NCBI GenBank assembly: GCA_030770535.1
Contig: JASVEC010000049.1
Coordinates: forward strand, 124,001-188,000
DNA from: Batkoa obscura
Lineage: Eukaryota; Entomophthoromycota; Entomophthoromycetes; Entomophthorales; Batkoaceae
Length of the DNA: 64,000 nt
Reading direction: 5' to 3'
A program made the translations under genes and the position numbers. Shown here piece after piece: positions 11,543-28,221 of the stretch. Position 1 is the first letter of the stretch; each line of letters opens with the position of its first letter. Under the pieces are notes generated by a model. That model did not search any database, had not been told where the DNA came from, and saw nothing but the letters and a program-made list of their open reading frames with translations.

Positions 11543-11926
11543 TAAAAAGTAAAATAAATTTTGACTTTTATCAAAATCGAATTTTTTAAGTAGTTTATTT
11601 TGTAATTTCTAAGATTAAATTAGATTGCTGTAACTTATAAATTCAAGTATATTGTGTGGCTATGTGTTTAGTATAATTCAAACTTTGTCTTTACTTATAA
11701 ATAAGATTATAGTTACTAAAATTATATAGCGAATTACAACTGTTTTAAAATATTGTAATACAAATTATATAAAATTCAAATAGAATATTTAATAATTGCT
11801 GATTTAATTTTTATTCAAATTACGATTCACTTAAAATTTGATTTGTTTATAATTTTTAAAATAAGTGGCACGAAAGCTACGTAAACAAATTTAGAGTCTA
11901 TATCAATTTATAACAGTTTAAATAAA
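11543..11926. promoter_or_regulatory. Divergent promoter region PGS1 / hexosaminidase
   Basis: A 384 bp AT-rich spacer separates two divergent start codons. No clear TATA box or operator could be assigned to either side. Confidence 0.5.
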
Positions 11927-14900
11927 ATGAGCTTACATCCAGATATTCAATTCTCTAATATAAAGAAAGATAACGATGAGATTAATAGGGATGAGGAAAC
12001 ACCTAACTTGGATTCTATGGGGGATGAGCTTAACTCTGAAGAACCAGTTTCCTTTGGGACAATTCCAATTAAAGAAGAAAGTCCGGTATTGATTTCAATA
12101 GATAGTGAAGGAGTACCACAAGACTTACTTGAAGCTTTAGTAGAAATAGCTATATACTGTCCTCATAAAAATATCTATATTCATGGTATCAGATTTTTTG
12201 AAGATAAAAAAGATATGAACAATAGATTTGAAACAGAATTTAAGCTAACGTAAACGAATTAAATCACAAGGTAATTTGACTAAATGAATTTATAGGTTTA
12301 TAGAACATGAATCTCTGGAAATAGGTGATTTAGAGGTATCATGCGAATTTAAGAAATATAAATATTTTGAAGTGGACATCCGTTATAGGCGTAAAATTGA
12401 AGGTAAATAACCACAAGATAAATATCTTACAATACTGATGATTTTTAAAGCTTTCAAGGCCTTAGGAAGGATTCTTACTATAGCTTTTCAAACTAGAACT
12501 TTTACTTCTGGAAAATTAGACTGGAATTATATCCTAAGAATGTTACAGTTCAAAGAGATGGCTCAATTTGAAGATTTTTGGTAATTAAGTATGATCAAAT
12601 ATCAACTTCAAAACTTAATCCCTTTTTTAGTCTCATGATAGACTGCTCCAGAAATGCTGTACCAACGGTTAGCTTTGTTAAAGCATTTCTGAGATACGGA
12701 GCTCTTATGGGTTATACCATGCTTCAATTGTATACTGAAGATACATATAAGGTATTACTTTGCCAAAGATTTAAATTTTACATGTTAAAGATAACTAGAT
12801 TCAAGGTCAAGCTTTTTTTGGCTTTTGTAGAGGTATTCAAGTAAAAATAAAAAATAAGCGGGTATTTAAAATTGTTTGTAGGCGGTTACACCTTTGAAGA
12901 GCTTAAGACGATTGATGATTATGCCTTTCATTTGTAAGCATATTATTAACAGTATATAAAAATTAATTTTTTTAGAGGAATTGAAGTTGTAGCATGTATC
13001 CAAACATTAGGTCACTTAGGTCAAATGCTACAATGGCCTGAAAATTTTAAATTTAAAGATACGAGCGAAGTGATCCTTGCTGGATCCGAAGAAAGTTATG
13101 AACAACTGGAGGTTATGATCAAAGCTGCTACTGCGCCTTTAAGATCTAAAAATATCCACATTGGGATGGATGAGGTACATTTTACTTTTTTTTGCAACTT
13201 TTCCTAAAGTTATTGTTAAGGCTAGTGGCCTAGGGGAAGGAGAATATCGTAGAAAATTCCCAATGCAAGATCCTAGTACTATATTTATAAACCATTTGGA
13301 TAGGTTAAGAGAAATATGTGATAAATTAGAACTTAAACCCATGATTTGGTCAGATAGTAATATTCTATATCATTATATTAAATGATACTAATGGTTTTAT
13401 TAGTGTTATTTTGTCTTTGTAATACTTATATTATATTCAATAGCATTCAAACTAATGTTTAAAGCCTCAAACAGTGTTTCTCTTGATGGCTACTACGCAG
13501 ATTGCGAGCCAATTAAATTATCAAACAATGCATCAAAGCTTAATGATTTGGATTTAGTATATTGGGATTATTATCATACTGATTTTACTTATTTTCGTCA
13601 AAAAATTGATAAACACATTGAGTTGGGGCAAAAAAATATATGGGTAGCAGGCGGTGCGTGGACTTGGACTAGGTTTTGGTGTAGTATGCCATTCAGTATT
13701 AGACAAACGTATATATCTATGAAAGCGTCAAAATCTAGTGGAAGTAATGTTAACAAATATATGCTTACACTTTGGGGTGATGATGGAGCTGAGTGCGATT
13801 AGTAAGCCAATTTTATTATCTAATTGTTATTTTTTATTGTTATTTTTTATTTTTAAAGTTTCTCCGCTTTGCCTGTTATGGCTTATGCTTCGCTTCAAGC
13901 TTACACATCTGAGACCAACATTGATACTAGCTTATTAAGGTCCTATTTTGGTAACTATTAATATTGTAACCTCAACAATATCTAATGTTTAACATTATCT
14001 AGCTGCGATATGTGGTGGTGAATTTGATGCATGGGTTTGTATATTTATCTATAACTAATAATAACTAACCTTTCTTTTAAAAAACAATTATAGTATGAAG
14101 CAAGCCAGGTATATCCATATATATTGTGTTTTTTATTCTAATACAGCCTTTAGCTTGATGAGTTACCTTTTTTTCTACCATCCTCTGATTTAGATACTCT
14201 GCAACCCGTAACCCAAGGAGTTGGCCTCCCCCCTAATACTAGTAAACATTTGCTATGGGAAGGTAATTCGAAAATCCCAATGTATTTATAACTTAGTTAT
14301 ATTTTTTTAGACCCTCTTTATTCTATCTTTTCTGCCACATACAGTGAGCTTCCGCTAACCGAGCACTATACAAAATTATATGAATACTTGAATCAAAAAA
14401 TTACAGAAAAATCAAAGCTTTACCCATTAAATCATAGGCTGATGTTACCAGCTTATTTGGCGAAAGTGTTATCCTTAAAAGTAGATATTCGCTCTAATTT
14501 AGTTGAACGTTATAGAATTTGCAAAAATAACAATTTAGAAAGCTACTTTAAAGGCCGATTAAAGGATTTTAGTAAAGATCAACTTGAGCAATTAAGGGAG
14601 AGCATAATTCAACTTTGGCAGTATCATCGCTCCATGTGGCATAGTAGTAATAAGCCTTTTGGGTGGGAAGTTTTGGAAGGAAGATATGGTACTCTTATGA
14701 CAAGGTTTAATACTTTATCTTCAAGAGTCATGGATTACTGTGATTATGGTGAAAAAATCAAAAACGTACTGGAGGGGGCTAAAGTGGAGAGCTATACTGT
14801 TGAACTGGTTCCAGATGATAATAATGCATTGAATTCAGAACCAGATGTTCCAATAGAAGAACTGTCCAGCATAATCTTAAAGGAATCAACTGACCAGTTT

Positions 14901-15152
14901 GCATCAACAGCAAATAAACACGACTTTGCAAACATCTATTCTCAAGAGAGTAATCTTCAACAAAGCAAAATCCAGCCTATCCAGCAATTTGGAGTATGGC
15001 CTATTCACGCTTTTGATGAATTAGGATCTTATGACCAATCAATAAATACAATACCGGAGTTTGAGATAGATATTCCTTCACCATACGTTTTAGAAGCTGA
15101 GCTTATGCTAATCAACTACTACCGCGCTACAACGGTCTCTCGCTTAGGTTAA
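11927..15152 (+). CDS. Glycoside hydrolase family 20 beta-N-acetylhexosaminidase, HEXD-like
   Basis: Predicted to release terminal N-acetylhexosamine. It resembles the intracellular hexosaminidase D branch, and no signal peptide is seen after MSLHPDIQFSNIKKD. Exons read LMIDCSRNAVPTVSFVKAF, then YGALMGYTMLQLYTEDTY, GQAFFGFCRGGYTFEELKTI and GIEVVACIQTLGHLGQML. The catalytic Asp-Glu pair is in NIHIGMDE, just before an intron (from 13171), and the next exon resumes ASGLGEGEYRRKFP. MIWSD, LVYWDYYHTD and LTLWGDDGAECD follow. The C-terminal exon (about 14309-15152) is helical, with HSSNKPFGWEVLEGRYG, and ends in TTVSRLG. At least ten introns. An N-terminal extension of about 60 residues is acidic. 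The family is firm; substrate and exact exon edges are not. Confidence 0.87.
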
Positions 15153-18406
<3,254 letters not shown>

Positions 18407-19472
18407 TAAATGTAATGTTTCAATATATTAATAGATATCGACTATATTTGAGATTTAGTTGAGGAAGCAACTATAATACTATACTAAAGCTATTATATCA
18501 GTATACAATACACAATATTATTATTTTAAAAATAATGGTAATGATTTATTAACTATAAAAAAATATAAAATGCTTTTGAACTCACATTGAAATTTAGCCA
18601 TTAAGATCACACTGAACTTATGCTAAATGCAATTTCTACTATTTCTACTATTGTATTTAAACAACTGGCCCTATTGTCTACCATATCGTTTACAGCAAAT
18701 GCCACAAAGTATAACTAATTAACATCCTTTAAATATAAATTATTTTATATATATACTAGATTTTAATTACAATAAAACTCTGAGCATTATAAATATAAGC
18801 GTTAATAAAAGCTATACAATATCTTTTAATTATAATAGTGCTAAAATAATAACCCTTCTCTAATAAGTTCTAACTTTATTATACTACTGAAGCTATATAG
18901 TAATTTGGATTTTTTATTAAAGATATAATTTGTCTCAAATTGTAAAAGTAGTTAATTAGAATATTTGCTTAAAATAAAAGATATGGTTTTTCAAGAGTAA
19001 TGCTACTTTGATATGTGTGCGCGTGTTTTGTTTTATGTTCTCTATTTGTGACTTATTCTTGGTATCACTAACTAGTTAAAATATGAGCTTTCGGATATAA
19101 TTTAAATAAACCAGGGATAACGCAAAATACTTGTGATTTGTAGGCATAAATTTAAAATTTGTGAATTGCTCCAAACTAAAATCTCATTTGCTGCAGCTTC
19201 ACAAATTAAATTTATCTATTTATAGCTTTGCCAATACTTTAAATCTAAAATTATTACTCAATTGTATTAAAGCGATTCAAGTTTTTAATTATTAGAACAC
19301 CTTAATATTGGATCCCTGTTAATTTAATGCACAACATCTTGGCAATTTGTTCTCAAAAGATATAAAAGCTCAATAAAAACTGAAAATATAAAACCAAATA
19401 TATTCTTTATTGTTAGCATAAAATATTTAAAACCGATTTCACTGTATAGTATAAATAGTAATCCTTAAGTTA
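18407..19472. other. Convergent intergenic spacer MET3 / kinase
   Basis: 1.07 kb of AT-rich sequence between two convergent genes. Nothing recognisable was found. Confidence 0.5.
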
Positions 19473-22106
19473 TTATATAAACATCCTTTGAATAATTTTG
19501 TAGCAAAATTTTTTATGTGCCCATGATGAGCCTTTTAAATTTTTAAAACATATCATAAATGCTTTAACCGAATCCTTCCACATAATACGTACTTCAAATG
19601 CTAGTTTATTTTCTTTGCTCTCACATACAAATCGTGACTCCAGTTGTTGGAACTCTATTTGCAAATTAGTCATCACTCTTTCAAGCTCTTGAACAATTTG
19701 TTGGTGTGGTTTATTAGACGTTGTAGACACATTGAAAAGCCCAGTAAACCACCCCTCTTTTGGCTCTTTTTCGATTAATAATGGGTTTCTTAACCCACTT
19801 TGTGAAACTCCATCACTATTATTTACACCAATATTGTTAGCAATGACTGGTCTTATTTTTGACTGATCATGCTGACGTCTAGAAATTGAATCGAAGGATC
19901 TACCAGCTGCTTTAAGAGGGGTTTGAGAAAGTGGAAGGTCTTCTGAAAAGTTATCGTCATGGGTAGTATCTATACTATAACGTCTAGATTTTTCTGTTGA
20001 AATCAACTCATTTTCTTCTTGATCTGGTGATCTTTCTTCTTCCATTACCTTATGCTCACCAGCAACAGAAGTATCAATCTTTAAAGTTTGAGTTCTTTTT
20101 AGTGATTTTTGACGTTGTTTTTCTACCTTGGCCTTTTCTTTTTCTCTCCTAGATTTACTTTCTTCTAGAAGGTGATATAAGCAATAAACTGGGTTTATAG
20201 CACGATTGTTTGTGAGAAGGACAAGTTTAACTTCTTCAAGTTTGTATCCATATGGATCAAGAAGTTTCATTATTTCAATATCTGGATTCCTTACAATAGG
20301 TGGGCGAATCATTAAATGCCCACTTGGGAGATCAGAATATCCAGCATTAGTCCATGGATGTAAACGAATGTTATCAATAGAAATACGCTTACGACGATCC
20401 GTATTAAGAGTACAACGAATTAAATCAGTGACTTCCTTGGAAAAATATACAGGTATTTCATATTCACCCCGGGTAACTTTTCTTTGGAAGCTTTTAAGGT
20501 TATATGCGTTAAATGGTAATTTTCCTGAAAGCATAGTATAAAGAGTGACACCTAAACTCCATATGTCCACTTCTGGCCCTACGTAGTCAAGGCCACGGAC
20601 CATTTCAGGAGATGCATAATAAGGAGACCCACAAAAGGTTGAAAGGGTACCTTCGGGATGATAAAAACTGGCAAAACCAAAATCGATCAGTTTAATTTGC
20701 ATTTTAGAATCTAATAGCAAGTTTTCTGGTTTCATATCTCTATGTATTATTGAATTATGATGACAGTATTGTAATGCTGATACAATCTGCCGAAAGAAGT
20801 AACGAGATTCCCTTTCATTTACTCGACGATTTTTTACAATATATTGAAACAACTCTCCACCTGAGATGTGTTCCATAACAATCATGTAGCGTTCTTCATC
20901 CTCAATAACTTCATAAACTTTAACAATGTTTGGGTGATCAAGTAGTGGCAAAAGTCGAAGCTCCTGTTCAACCCTAGCTCGAGCACGGGCATTTTTAATT
21001 GAAGCTTTAGTAATAACTTTAATGGCGACCTAGATCAATATTAGAAAAAATATTTGGAAATTTAGGAAATACTTACCGTAAGTTTGGTTACTTTATGCTC
21101 GGCAAGTTTGACAACACCAAATGTTCCTTGTCCAATATCTCTTTTAATAAGGTAATCTCCAACCTCAGTAAGAAGAGATGTTGGAGTATCGATATCGACA
21201 TCTTTCTTTTCTTTAATATTTGAATCTCCAAATAAATCGTCTGGAGTAGAACCTTTATCATCAGAATTATCAAGAATGTCATTTTTGAAATCACCCTGTG
21301 ATTCCTCTTTTGAATAAATAGATTCTGGAGATCCTTTGGGAGATTTAGATGATAAAACAAGAATATCACCTTCATCAGTTGTGATTTTTCCAGGAATAGA
21401 GATAGGGGGTGATGTGCTGACTTCAGGAGAAACAGCAGTCTGATATTTTGATTTTCGGGAATGAGATTTATCTGAATTGGATATGAGGTGAGCTGGTCGA
21501 GTTTTAGGTGACGTTGATAGCTTTTCGGAAGAAGGTTGGTGATAGGATTTTCTACTTAGTAACGCTTCATTGAAAAGTGTTTTAGAACGTATTGGGGAAG
21601 TACTGCTTACATCCCCTGGAGTACAAGTTTTAGATCTAGATCTTCCGGAAGTAGATTTGTGGCTTTCTGGAAGTGTGGTCTTGTAAACGCTTTGACGGGA
21701 GCTTGCTTTGCTACCTTCAGGCATTACCGTTCTGTAAACACTTTGACGCGAACTTTCTCTGCTCCCTTCAACCATTGTCCTAATACCAGCATGAGAATTT
21801 ATTTTAGTGCCATCAGCAACTGTTCTATATATACTTTGACGAGAATCAGGACTGGGTGGGTCCATTGAAGTTTTATAGACAGTTTGACGATGATTTAATT
21901 TTATAGCATCAGCTTGACTATTTTTATACACACTTAGCCTTGAATTTGGATTTGAAGATTGGGAACCATTCTTTAAAAATAGTTAGAATATGTTTAAAAA
22001 TAATATTTAAAAGACCTACTTGAGATTGTATTACTTGGTATAGCAGCTTGGATTGCCTTCTACCTGGATAACGAGGATCAATATCAACCGGGTCAAGGAA
22101 ATCCAT
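19473..22106 (-). CDS. AMPK-related Ser/Thr kinase with C-terminal KA1 domain (KIN1/MARK-type)
   Basis: Three exons (22106-22020, 21970-21077, 21029-19473) give 845 residues. The N-terminal 250 residues are low complexity and hold at least five repeats like SRQSVYRTV. The kinase domain begins near DYLIKRDIGQGTFGVVKLA. It has VAIK, HRDMKPENLLL, DFGFA and the activation loop STFCGSPYYASPE, whose Thr is the LKB1/Elm1-type site. A helical segment after the kinase core is UBA-like (IMKLLDPYGYKLEEV, NPVYCLYHLLEES). The extreme C-terminus, VQELERVMTNLQIEF to SSWAHKKFCYKIIQRM, matches the KA1 membrane/phospholipid-binding fold. Family members act in polarity, septation or nutrient signalling. All catalytic residues are present. 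Kin1/MARK versus another AMPK-like subfamily cannot be settled by eye. Confidence 0.9.
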
Positions 22107-24424
22107 TTTATATTAAATTAAATTATATTAAATTAAGTATTATATTAAAAACAAGAAAGGATTAAATAAAAGAAAAGTCAGGTCTAAAATAAACAAACAA
22201 TAGACAAACGTAGTTGATAATTAAGAGTAAACAGTAAGTTGTCACAAAGTTAACAAGTTAAAATTGGTAAAATAATGGTTGATAAAAAAATTCCCCACAG
22301 TATTTCAAACTTAAAACTTGGGGATACCGTTAGATTAAGGTGAAAAAGATGATTTTTAATGTTAAGCTGATATTAATAAATAGGCCTAATGATTCAAATA
22401 AATTAATAAGAAAATAAATCATGCCACATTTGAGTGGGAATATAAAATATATATATGGATGAGATGTTATAGTTTTAGCGGAAAGATCTTATATTGTTTG
22501 AATTAGCCAGTTCCTAAATTTCCTGGATTTTACTAATAAAGTTAAGTTTATACTCTAAACTTCAAAATAATTGGCTTTTATTTTTCTTGTTCCAAAAGCT
22601 TATGATTTCAAATAAATTACTATTCCATAAATAGATGTTCAAGTCAGTTTTGATAGGCTTTCTAACTTAAATCAGCCATAACATAATTGGGCATATTTGG
22701 AATATTTAATTTTAATTCGTTATATTTCAAATGAATGTTTTAAAGGAGTACACAAAGTATGATTTCAACAATGAAAAAAACAAACATTTTAAAATTAAGA
22801 ATATTCAAAAAAAAAAAGTTGGTAAATCATTTCGGTGTCGAAAAATTTGAACTGTCGGCACCTTTTCTATCATTTAAAAATCCATCAATTTTTTTGTTAA
22901 ATGCCTATAATCTATCATTAACGGTTACTTATTCTAAAGCAAGGTTTCAGAGCTCCTAACACCTATTCATTGGAAGTTTAAGGTTCTTATTAAGGTTATA
23001 ATTACTAGCATAAAAGTGAAGCTAAAAATAGGGAAGACTTTAATTAAATTAAATCAATTAATAAATAAAACAATAGATAATAGAAAATTATTACAAGGCC
23101 TACATTCTAAAAATACTTGTAATTTAATATTATTTTTATATTAGGAAGCAACATATACAAAATATCGGCGCATTGAGCATTGTACAATAGGCTATTTTCA
23201 ATTAAGGAATTTTTAGATCTATCTTCCTGTAATATTCCCTAACAGAATCTGTTTGGTAAATAATTCAAGGACCTTTCCTATTTTGAGGCAATTCAAAATA
23301 CAAAAGTTAACTTCAATATAAAAATAACACAAAATATTTTATTTATAGATCTAGTAGTTTTTTAATAGATAAATTCTATAAAAAAACTATTTTAAGATTT
23401 ATTAAATCCAACAAACTTTGAATATTTTAATATATAGATTTTATTTCAAAATAAATCTACTGTGAGAACAAATCTCTTAAAACTTTATAGCTTATTAAAG
23501 TGGCTTAAATTTAAATAACTTTAACTTTTTCCCACTATTTCTTAGGGAAATTGTGAAACAGAAAACCATTTTCCTTAAAAATATCCAATAGCATTTCTAT
23601 TACCTTTAAAAGTAATATTTTAAATCAGTTACTTAGTTTACAACTTTTGAGCTATATAAATTTTTTATACTTCTTAAATATACTATTGTTACATTTTAAA
23701 ACATATCGGCTAAGAATTATATTTTTTTTATAATTTCGAATATATTAGCTCTTTCAATAACTTTTTGACCCTGTATTTTTAAAGTCTTTGTTTTCAAAAA
23801 TAGTAAATTGCCTTTCACTTCAATCGATTTAAAATTTAACCTTAAAAATAGTTTTAATAAATTATAGCTCTATTTTTTCTTATTTTGCTCCTTTTTTATT
23901 TAGTAATTTCAGTTTACCCCTTGATATTCTATTTTAAAAATTCCTATCTTTAAAATATATATAATTTTATAACTATTGATAAATTAATATAGTTTATTAT
24001 CATCAACTTTGAATTTAACACAATAAGAAATAAGCATGTTTTTCGGTTTAGAAATATATACGATATAATTTTAACTGCTTAAAACTGAGCAAAATTTTGA
24101 GGAAAAAACATCTTCGTAAAATTTTAATATGGATTTTCTTCATGAATATCTATAGTTATTCTTTATGTGATTGTCTAAAAATAAATTCATTTTTCCAGGC
24201 TAATACAGTATTTTTAAACTATCATGAGTATATCAAGTAAGAAATCCAAATAAACTGAAGAAAAAAATTCAATAGAAATTATCAACGAAAGTGAATGGCT
24301 TAAAATATTATAACAAAAATTTAGATTTTTGTTTGTTTTTGTTAATACTTTTTGTTGAATTAATTACTTCAGTTTATTTAAATATTTTTCTTAAAAGAAA
24401 CGTGATGTGTTGAAAATACTGTTA

Positions 24425-24523
24425 TGGGAATGTTTTTTTTGACTTCACTATTTTTCCATTTTTTAAGCGCTATTTAAGTGGAGAATTTGTTAGTAAAATT
24501 CTTAAACACAAAGATACATCCCA
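24425..24523 (+). mobile_element. Palindromic miniature element, copy 5
   Basis: Starts TGGGAATG and ends ACATCCCA. The core is TTTTTTAAGCGCTATTTAAG. Confidence 0.85.
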
Positions 24524-24780
24524 TATTTGAATTTCTGTACAAACAATTTATCTTCATTTGAAAATCTTAAGCTTATCAGTCATCAGATAACTCTTAACAT
24601 CCTTTATTATTATAAGTGCTATAAATGGTTGTTGAAATACTATTATGAGTTAATTAATAAGCTTTGTTTAAAAAAGTAGTTCGTTAAAGTAATAAAAAAT
24701 CTACTTCAATAGCATTGCCATAAAAAAGGTTTATTTTTGATTAGCAGCAATTTAACTTTAACTAAGGTTTTTTACAAATG

Positions 24781-24868
24781 ACAATGTTTTTTGGTTTCAT
24801 TGTTTTTTCATCTTTTAAACACTATTTGAGTGGAAAAATTGCTTAAAATTGTTAAGCAAAAATATATA
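24781..24868 (+). mobile_element. Palindromic miniature element, copy 6 (degenerate, half of an inverted pair)
   Basis: Contains TTTGGTTTCATTGTTTTTTC, ACTATTTGAGTGGAAAAATT and TTAAGCAAAAATATAT. Both ends are eroded. It directly abuts copy 7. Confidence 0.7.
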
Positions 24869-24968
24869 TGGGGATGTATTTTTGTATTTAAGAATTTTAC
24901 TGACAATTTTTCCACATAAATAGTGCTTAAAAAATGGAAAAATAATGAAACTAAAAAAAACAGCCCCA
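24869..24968 (-). mobile_element. Palindromic miniature element, copy 7 (half of an inverted pair)
   Basis: Starts TGGGGATGTATTTTTG and ends ACAGCCCCA. It is in opposite orientation to the abutting copy 6. Confidence 0.85.
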
Positions 24969-25861
24969 TATCCTCAAATGTTTATTATAAAACATAATAT
25001 TTAATAAAAAAAACTGTAAAAGTTTTTTAATTATTTATACTAAGTTTAAAAAAAAAGCTTTAATAACTAAAATAACTTTATAAATAAAGAAACATAAAGT
25101 ATACAAGAAATTAGTAAAAAAGTAATATAACTAAAAAATGAAATAAATTTACTAAAATTATACATAATAAAGTTTAAAAAAACTATATTTTATATTAAGA
25201 TGTTATATATGTTGAATACAATAACAGTTATAATTCTCTACTATAATCGTGAATTATAAATATGGAAATATAAAAATAATACCTTTTATAATTAAAAAAT
25301 AGCTTTTTTTGTAACAAATCCAAATAAATTCTTTTAGTAATTTTTAGATTATTCTTTGCATTTATTAATTTATAAAAGCTGCTGACTGATATTTTAAAAC
25401 TTTTTAAATAATATATTACATCCTTATAAATTACACTTGTAAAAAATCAGCCTTCTAGCATTTTTCTAGCCTCATTACTTTTTGAACTTTTTGACCTATC
25501 CTTATATAAGCAAATTTCTGTAGCCTCTACTATTCTTTTTATACACAATAGTCCAACCCTTATATAAATAATAAGTAATATAAAGATTGATATAAAAGCT
25601 ATTTTAATATACAATTTAACCTATAGCTACATGCTACATGTAAGAACTTAATATCTTAAAAATCTATAGTGTTTATGGTTTTACTATAGCAATATTAGCT
25701 TAAACTTTTTAGTATTAATATTTAACTACAATTTGAATCATCTTAAAATAAGTTTCATTATATCAATAAATTATATTAAACTATATTGCTATAGTGCCAT
25801 ATCGTCATATAAGTTACATAATGTATACTCATGAAACGACTAATTGCTTATTTATAATATA

Positions 25862-27105
25862 TTAGTTTATACAAGTTGTAGTGAATAAAAAAGGGATAAT
25901 AGGGTTGTGACTAACTCTTGATTTAATGCTTATTAACTTGAAAGCCGTGGCATGCAAATATTCAAAATTTGAAAAACGGAATAGCAAATAAACAAAATTC
26001 TCAAACGTAGTTTGAAGGTCCTTAAATACAATAGATTTTACTTTTTTATATCTGTCCAAAGTATTTTTGTTATAATCAAAGCTACTTCTTTTACTTTAGA
26101 ATTATAATATAAACTACTATCATCTCTTAATTTATCAAAATCAATGGGTTTTATATTTGATAATGATTGAATTAAATCCAATAGTCTTCATAAAAAGGTA
26201 AAGAAGACTTTTAGTGCTGATAAATTTAAAAAATCAAAATCATGCTCATTGTCTAAAATAAAATTACCGAAAATAGTAGGAGTGCCGTTTTTATATATCC
26301 TCATATCATTGTTTAAACGATAAGCACAAAACTTTTTGTCATGACTATTGGTTATGTTTATACTTCTAAATTGCTTTACCTCACTGAGGTGTTGGATGTA
26401 AAAACCGATATTGAAGTTCTCTTGAATTCTCAATTTTAAACTCAAATTAAAGCTTATATTCGGATTAGCTTTACGACAATTTTTTATATAGTTGCTTGAT
26501 TTTGTCTTTAGTAGTTACAATTTATTAAATTTGGTTTTGATGATGTCCAAAGCCTTAAAAGAAACATCGTCATATGAACATAGTTTAAACATCTTTAAAT
26601 TATTTAAATTAATAAAGTTAGAAATCTCCTCAGTGTTTAAGCTAATTCCGCAAATTCCAAACGCCTCAATTTGCTTTAACTAATCTTCTAATTTCTTTAT
26701 TGATTGTTTGTAATCAGTTGATGCTATCTTCAATCTCTTTAAACATGGTAATTCAGGGTTTATTTACTATCATTACTATTATTGTTGTATAAATCCGACA
26801 CTAATATATAATTTAATGATTTTATATTTTGACAATAATCCAAAATTTAGTATTGTAGATATGTATAATTAAGTGTTTAATCAACAAACTATTTTACTTG
26901 ATAAAGTTTTCTTGACAGTGACGATGTTTTATATACTTTACTTGATTATAAACCGAATAAGTCAACTTATGCTTGATAGCCTCTTATCAACAACTAAAAA
27001 TAAATACTTGTCCAGAAATTGAAGTTTAAAAAGCTTTTCTCGATCCATTAGTTTAAAGACCTACCTTAATAATATATCTGATAAACGCTTAAAGTCCACT
27101 GTCAT
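25862..27105 (-). pseudogene. Decayed F-box/LRR-like gene, paralogue A
   Basis: Read from an ATG at 27105, the frame gives FKRLSDILLR, an in-frame TAG (about 27062), then VFKLMDREKLFKLQFLDKY, an F-box-like start. Leucine-rich segments follow: CLKRLKIASTDYKQSIKKLE, FINLNNLKMFKLCSYDDVSF and FDFLNLSALKVFF. Several in-frame stops and at least one change of frame (near 26060) interrupt it. The last part, SIVFKDLQTTFENFVYLLF to TTTCIN, is open. A gene of similar layout lies at about 44055-45235, and SYDDVSFKALDII here matches SYDDLSLKGMDVI there. Introns might bridge some interruptions but not all. It is probably a dead member of a fungal F-box family, whose live members recruit substrates to SCF ubiquitin ligases. 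Confidence 0.65.
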
Positions 27106-27200
27106 TTTTGTATATAGATAATTAAAAGGGTGGCTAGATCAAGCTAAATTGACTTTAGTTTATAAGTTTGAACCTAATTTTAATTGGTTAATTTACCATT

Positions 27201-27294
27201 TGGGAATGTATTTTTAAGAATTTTGCTAACAATTTTTTCGCTCAAATACTGCTTAGAAGATGTAAAAAGTAATAAAGCCAAAAAAATATCCCCA
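27201..27294 (-). mobile_element. Palindromic miniature element, copy 8
   Basis: Starts TGGGAATGTATTTTTAAG and ends ATATCCCCA. It lies 96 nt upstream of the F-box relic. Confidence 0.8.
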
Positions 27295-27703
27295 TTTATT
27301 TGGTTCGCAGTCATCATCATTTTTATTGAGCTGTAACTCTATCAAACACTTCCTAATAGGTCTTAAAGTAACTTCTATTCTGCAATTCAAAGAAATATTA
27401 CTATGCCACTAGTCAAATATTAATTAAAACATTCTATTTTTAATTCTACCTTATAATTACATATAGAACCCTACAAATCGCACCCAAATTGTAACTAATT
27501 TCCTAATTAGTGACACAAATCTATCTTTCAAAACAAGCAACCAAATTATCCATCATTCGATTCGAGCATCTTCTAGTCCACCAATAGAATCGAATGAACT
27601 TTCAATTATATACAAATTTCCCATAATTAAATTTACTTAACAAAAAGAAGCAAGTTCAACAAAAGCTTATTCTTTAAAAAATAAAAAGGACAAAACAAAC
27701 AAA
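27295..27703. promoter_or_regulatory. Upstream region of SmD3
   Basis: 409 bp between a miniature element and the SmD3 start. The last 60 nt are A-rich and C-containing, leader-like. No TATA box stands out. Confidence 0.4.
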
Positions 27704-28221
27704 ATGGTTTTAGGTGTCCCTATCAAATTATTACATGAATCTACGGGTCATATAGTTACCGTCGAAATTACCAATGGTACTCTTTATCGTGGTAAACTTC
27801 AAGATGGTAAGTTAGTATTATTCAATTTTCTTTTTTATCTAAAAAAAAGAAACATAATTATTTAAACTGATAATACTTTTAATTTTAGCTGAAGACAATA
27901 TGAATATACAATTAAGAGAGATAACGATGACAGCTAGGGATGGACGAGTAATGCAATTAGATCAATTATATATTCGTGGTTCACATATTCGTTATTTTGT
28001 GGTACCTGATATGCTTAAGAATGCTCCAATGTTTAAAACAATGTTACCAGGGGCTTTAAGAGGCAGAGGCCAAAATTTGATCCGTGGTCGTGGTAGAGTT
28101 GGTAAGTAATCCGTTTTTGTTTAGTTTCTTTTTTTTTTATAAAGGTTGGGGTTTAATAATGTTCTTATTATTAGGTATGGCTCCTCGTGGTAGAGGTCGA
28201 GGTGGTCCATTTGGACGTTAA
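27704..28221 (+). CDS. SMD3: Small nuclear ribonucleoprotein SmD3
   Basis: A core component of the heptameric Sm ring on U1, U2, U4 and U5 snRNAs, acting in the nucleus. Three exons (27704-27806, 27889-28101, 28175-28221) total 363 nt, or 120 residues, the usual size for the family. The Sm1 motif is in [20 protein letters not shown]. The Sm2 motif is in [19 protein letters not shown]. The C-terminal tail is rich in RG/RGG ([23 protein letters not shown]), the site of symmetric arginine dimethylation in this family. Intron 1 falls inside the QDAEDN loop. Introns are 82 and 73 nt with canonical ends. It stands next to two other spliceosome genes. Confidence 0.97.

Larger units (their letters stand above)
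22107..25861. other. Large AT-rich intergenic region with miniature elements
   Basis: 3.75 kb with no convincing gene. Three miniature elements occur: 24425-24523, and an abutting inverted pair at 24781-24968. A 66-codon open frame at 22759-22959 has no recognisable features. Confidence 0.55.

Noticed and set aside
22759-22959. 66-codon open frame in the large spacer
   Set aside because: Low-complexity Lys/Phe/Leu, no family resemblance, no splice partners seen.
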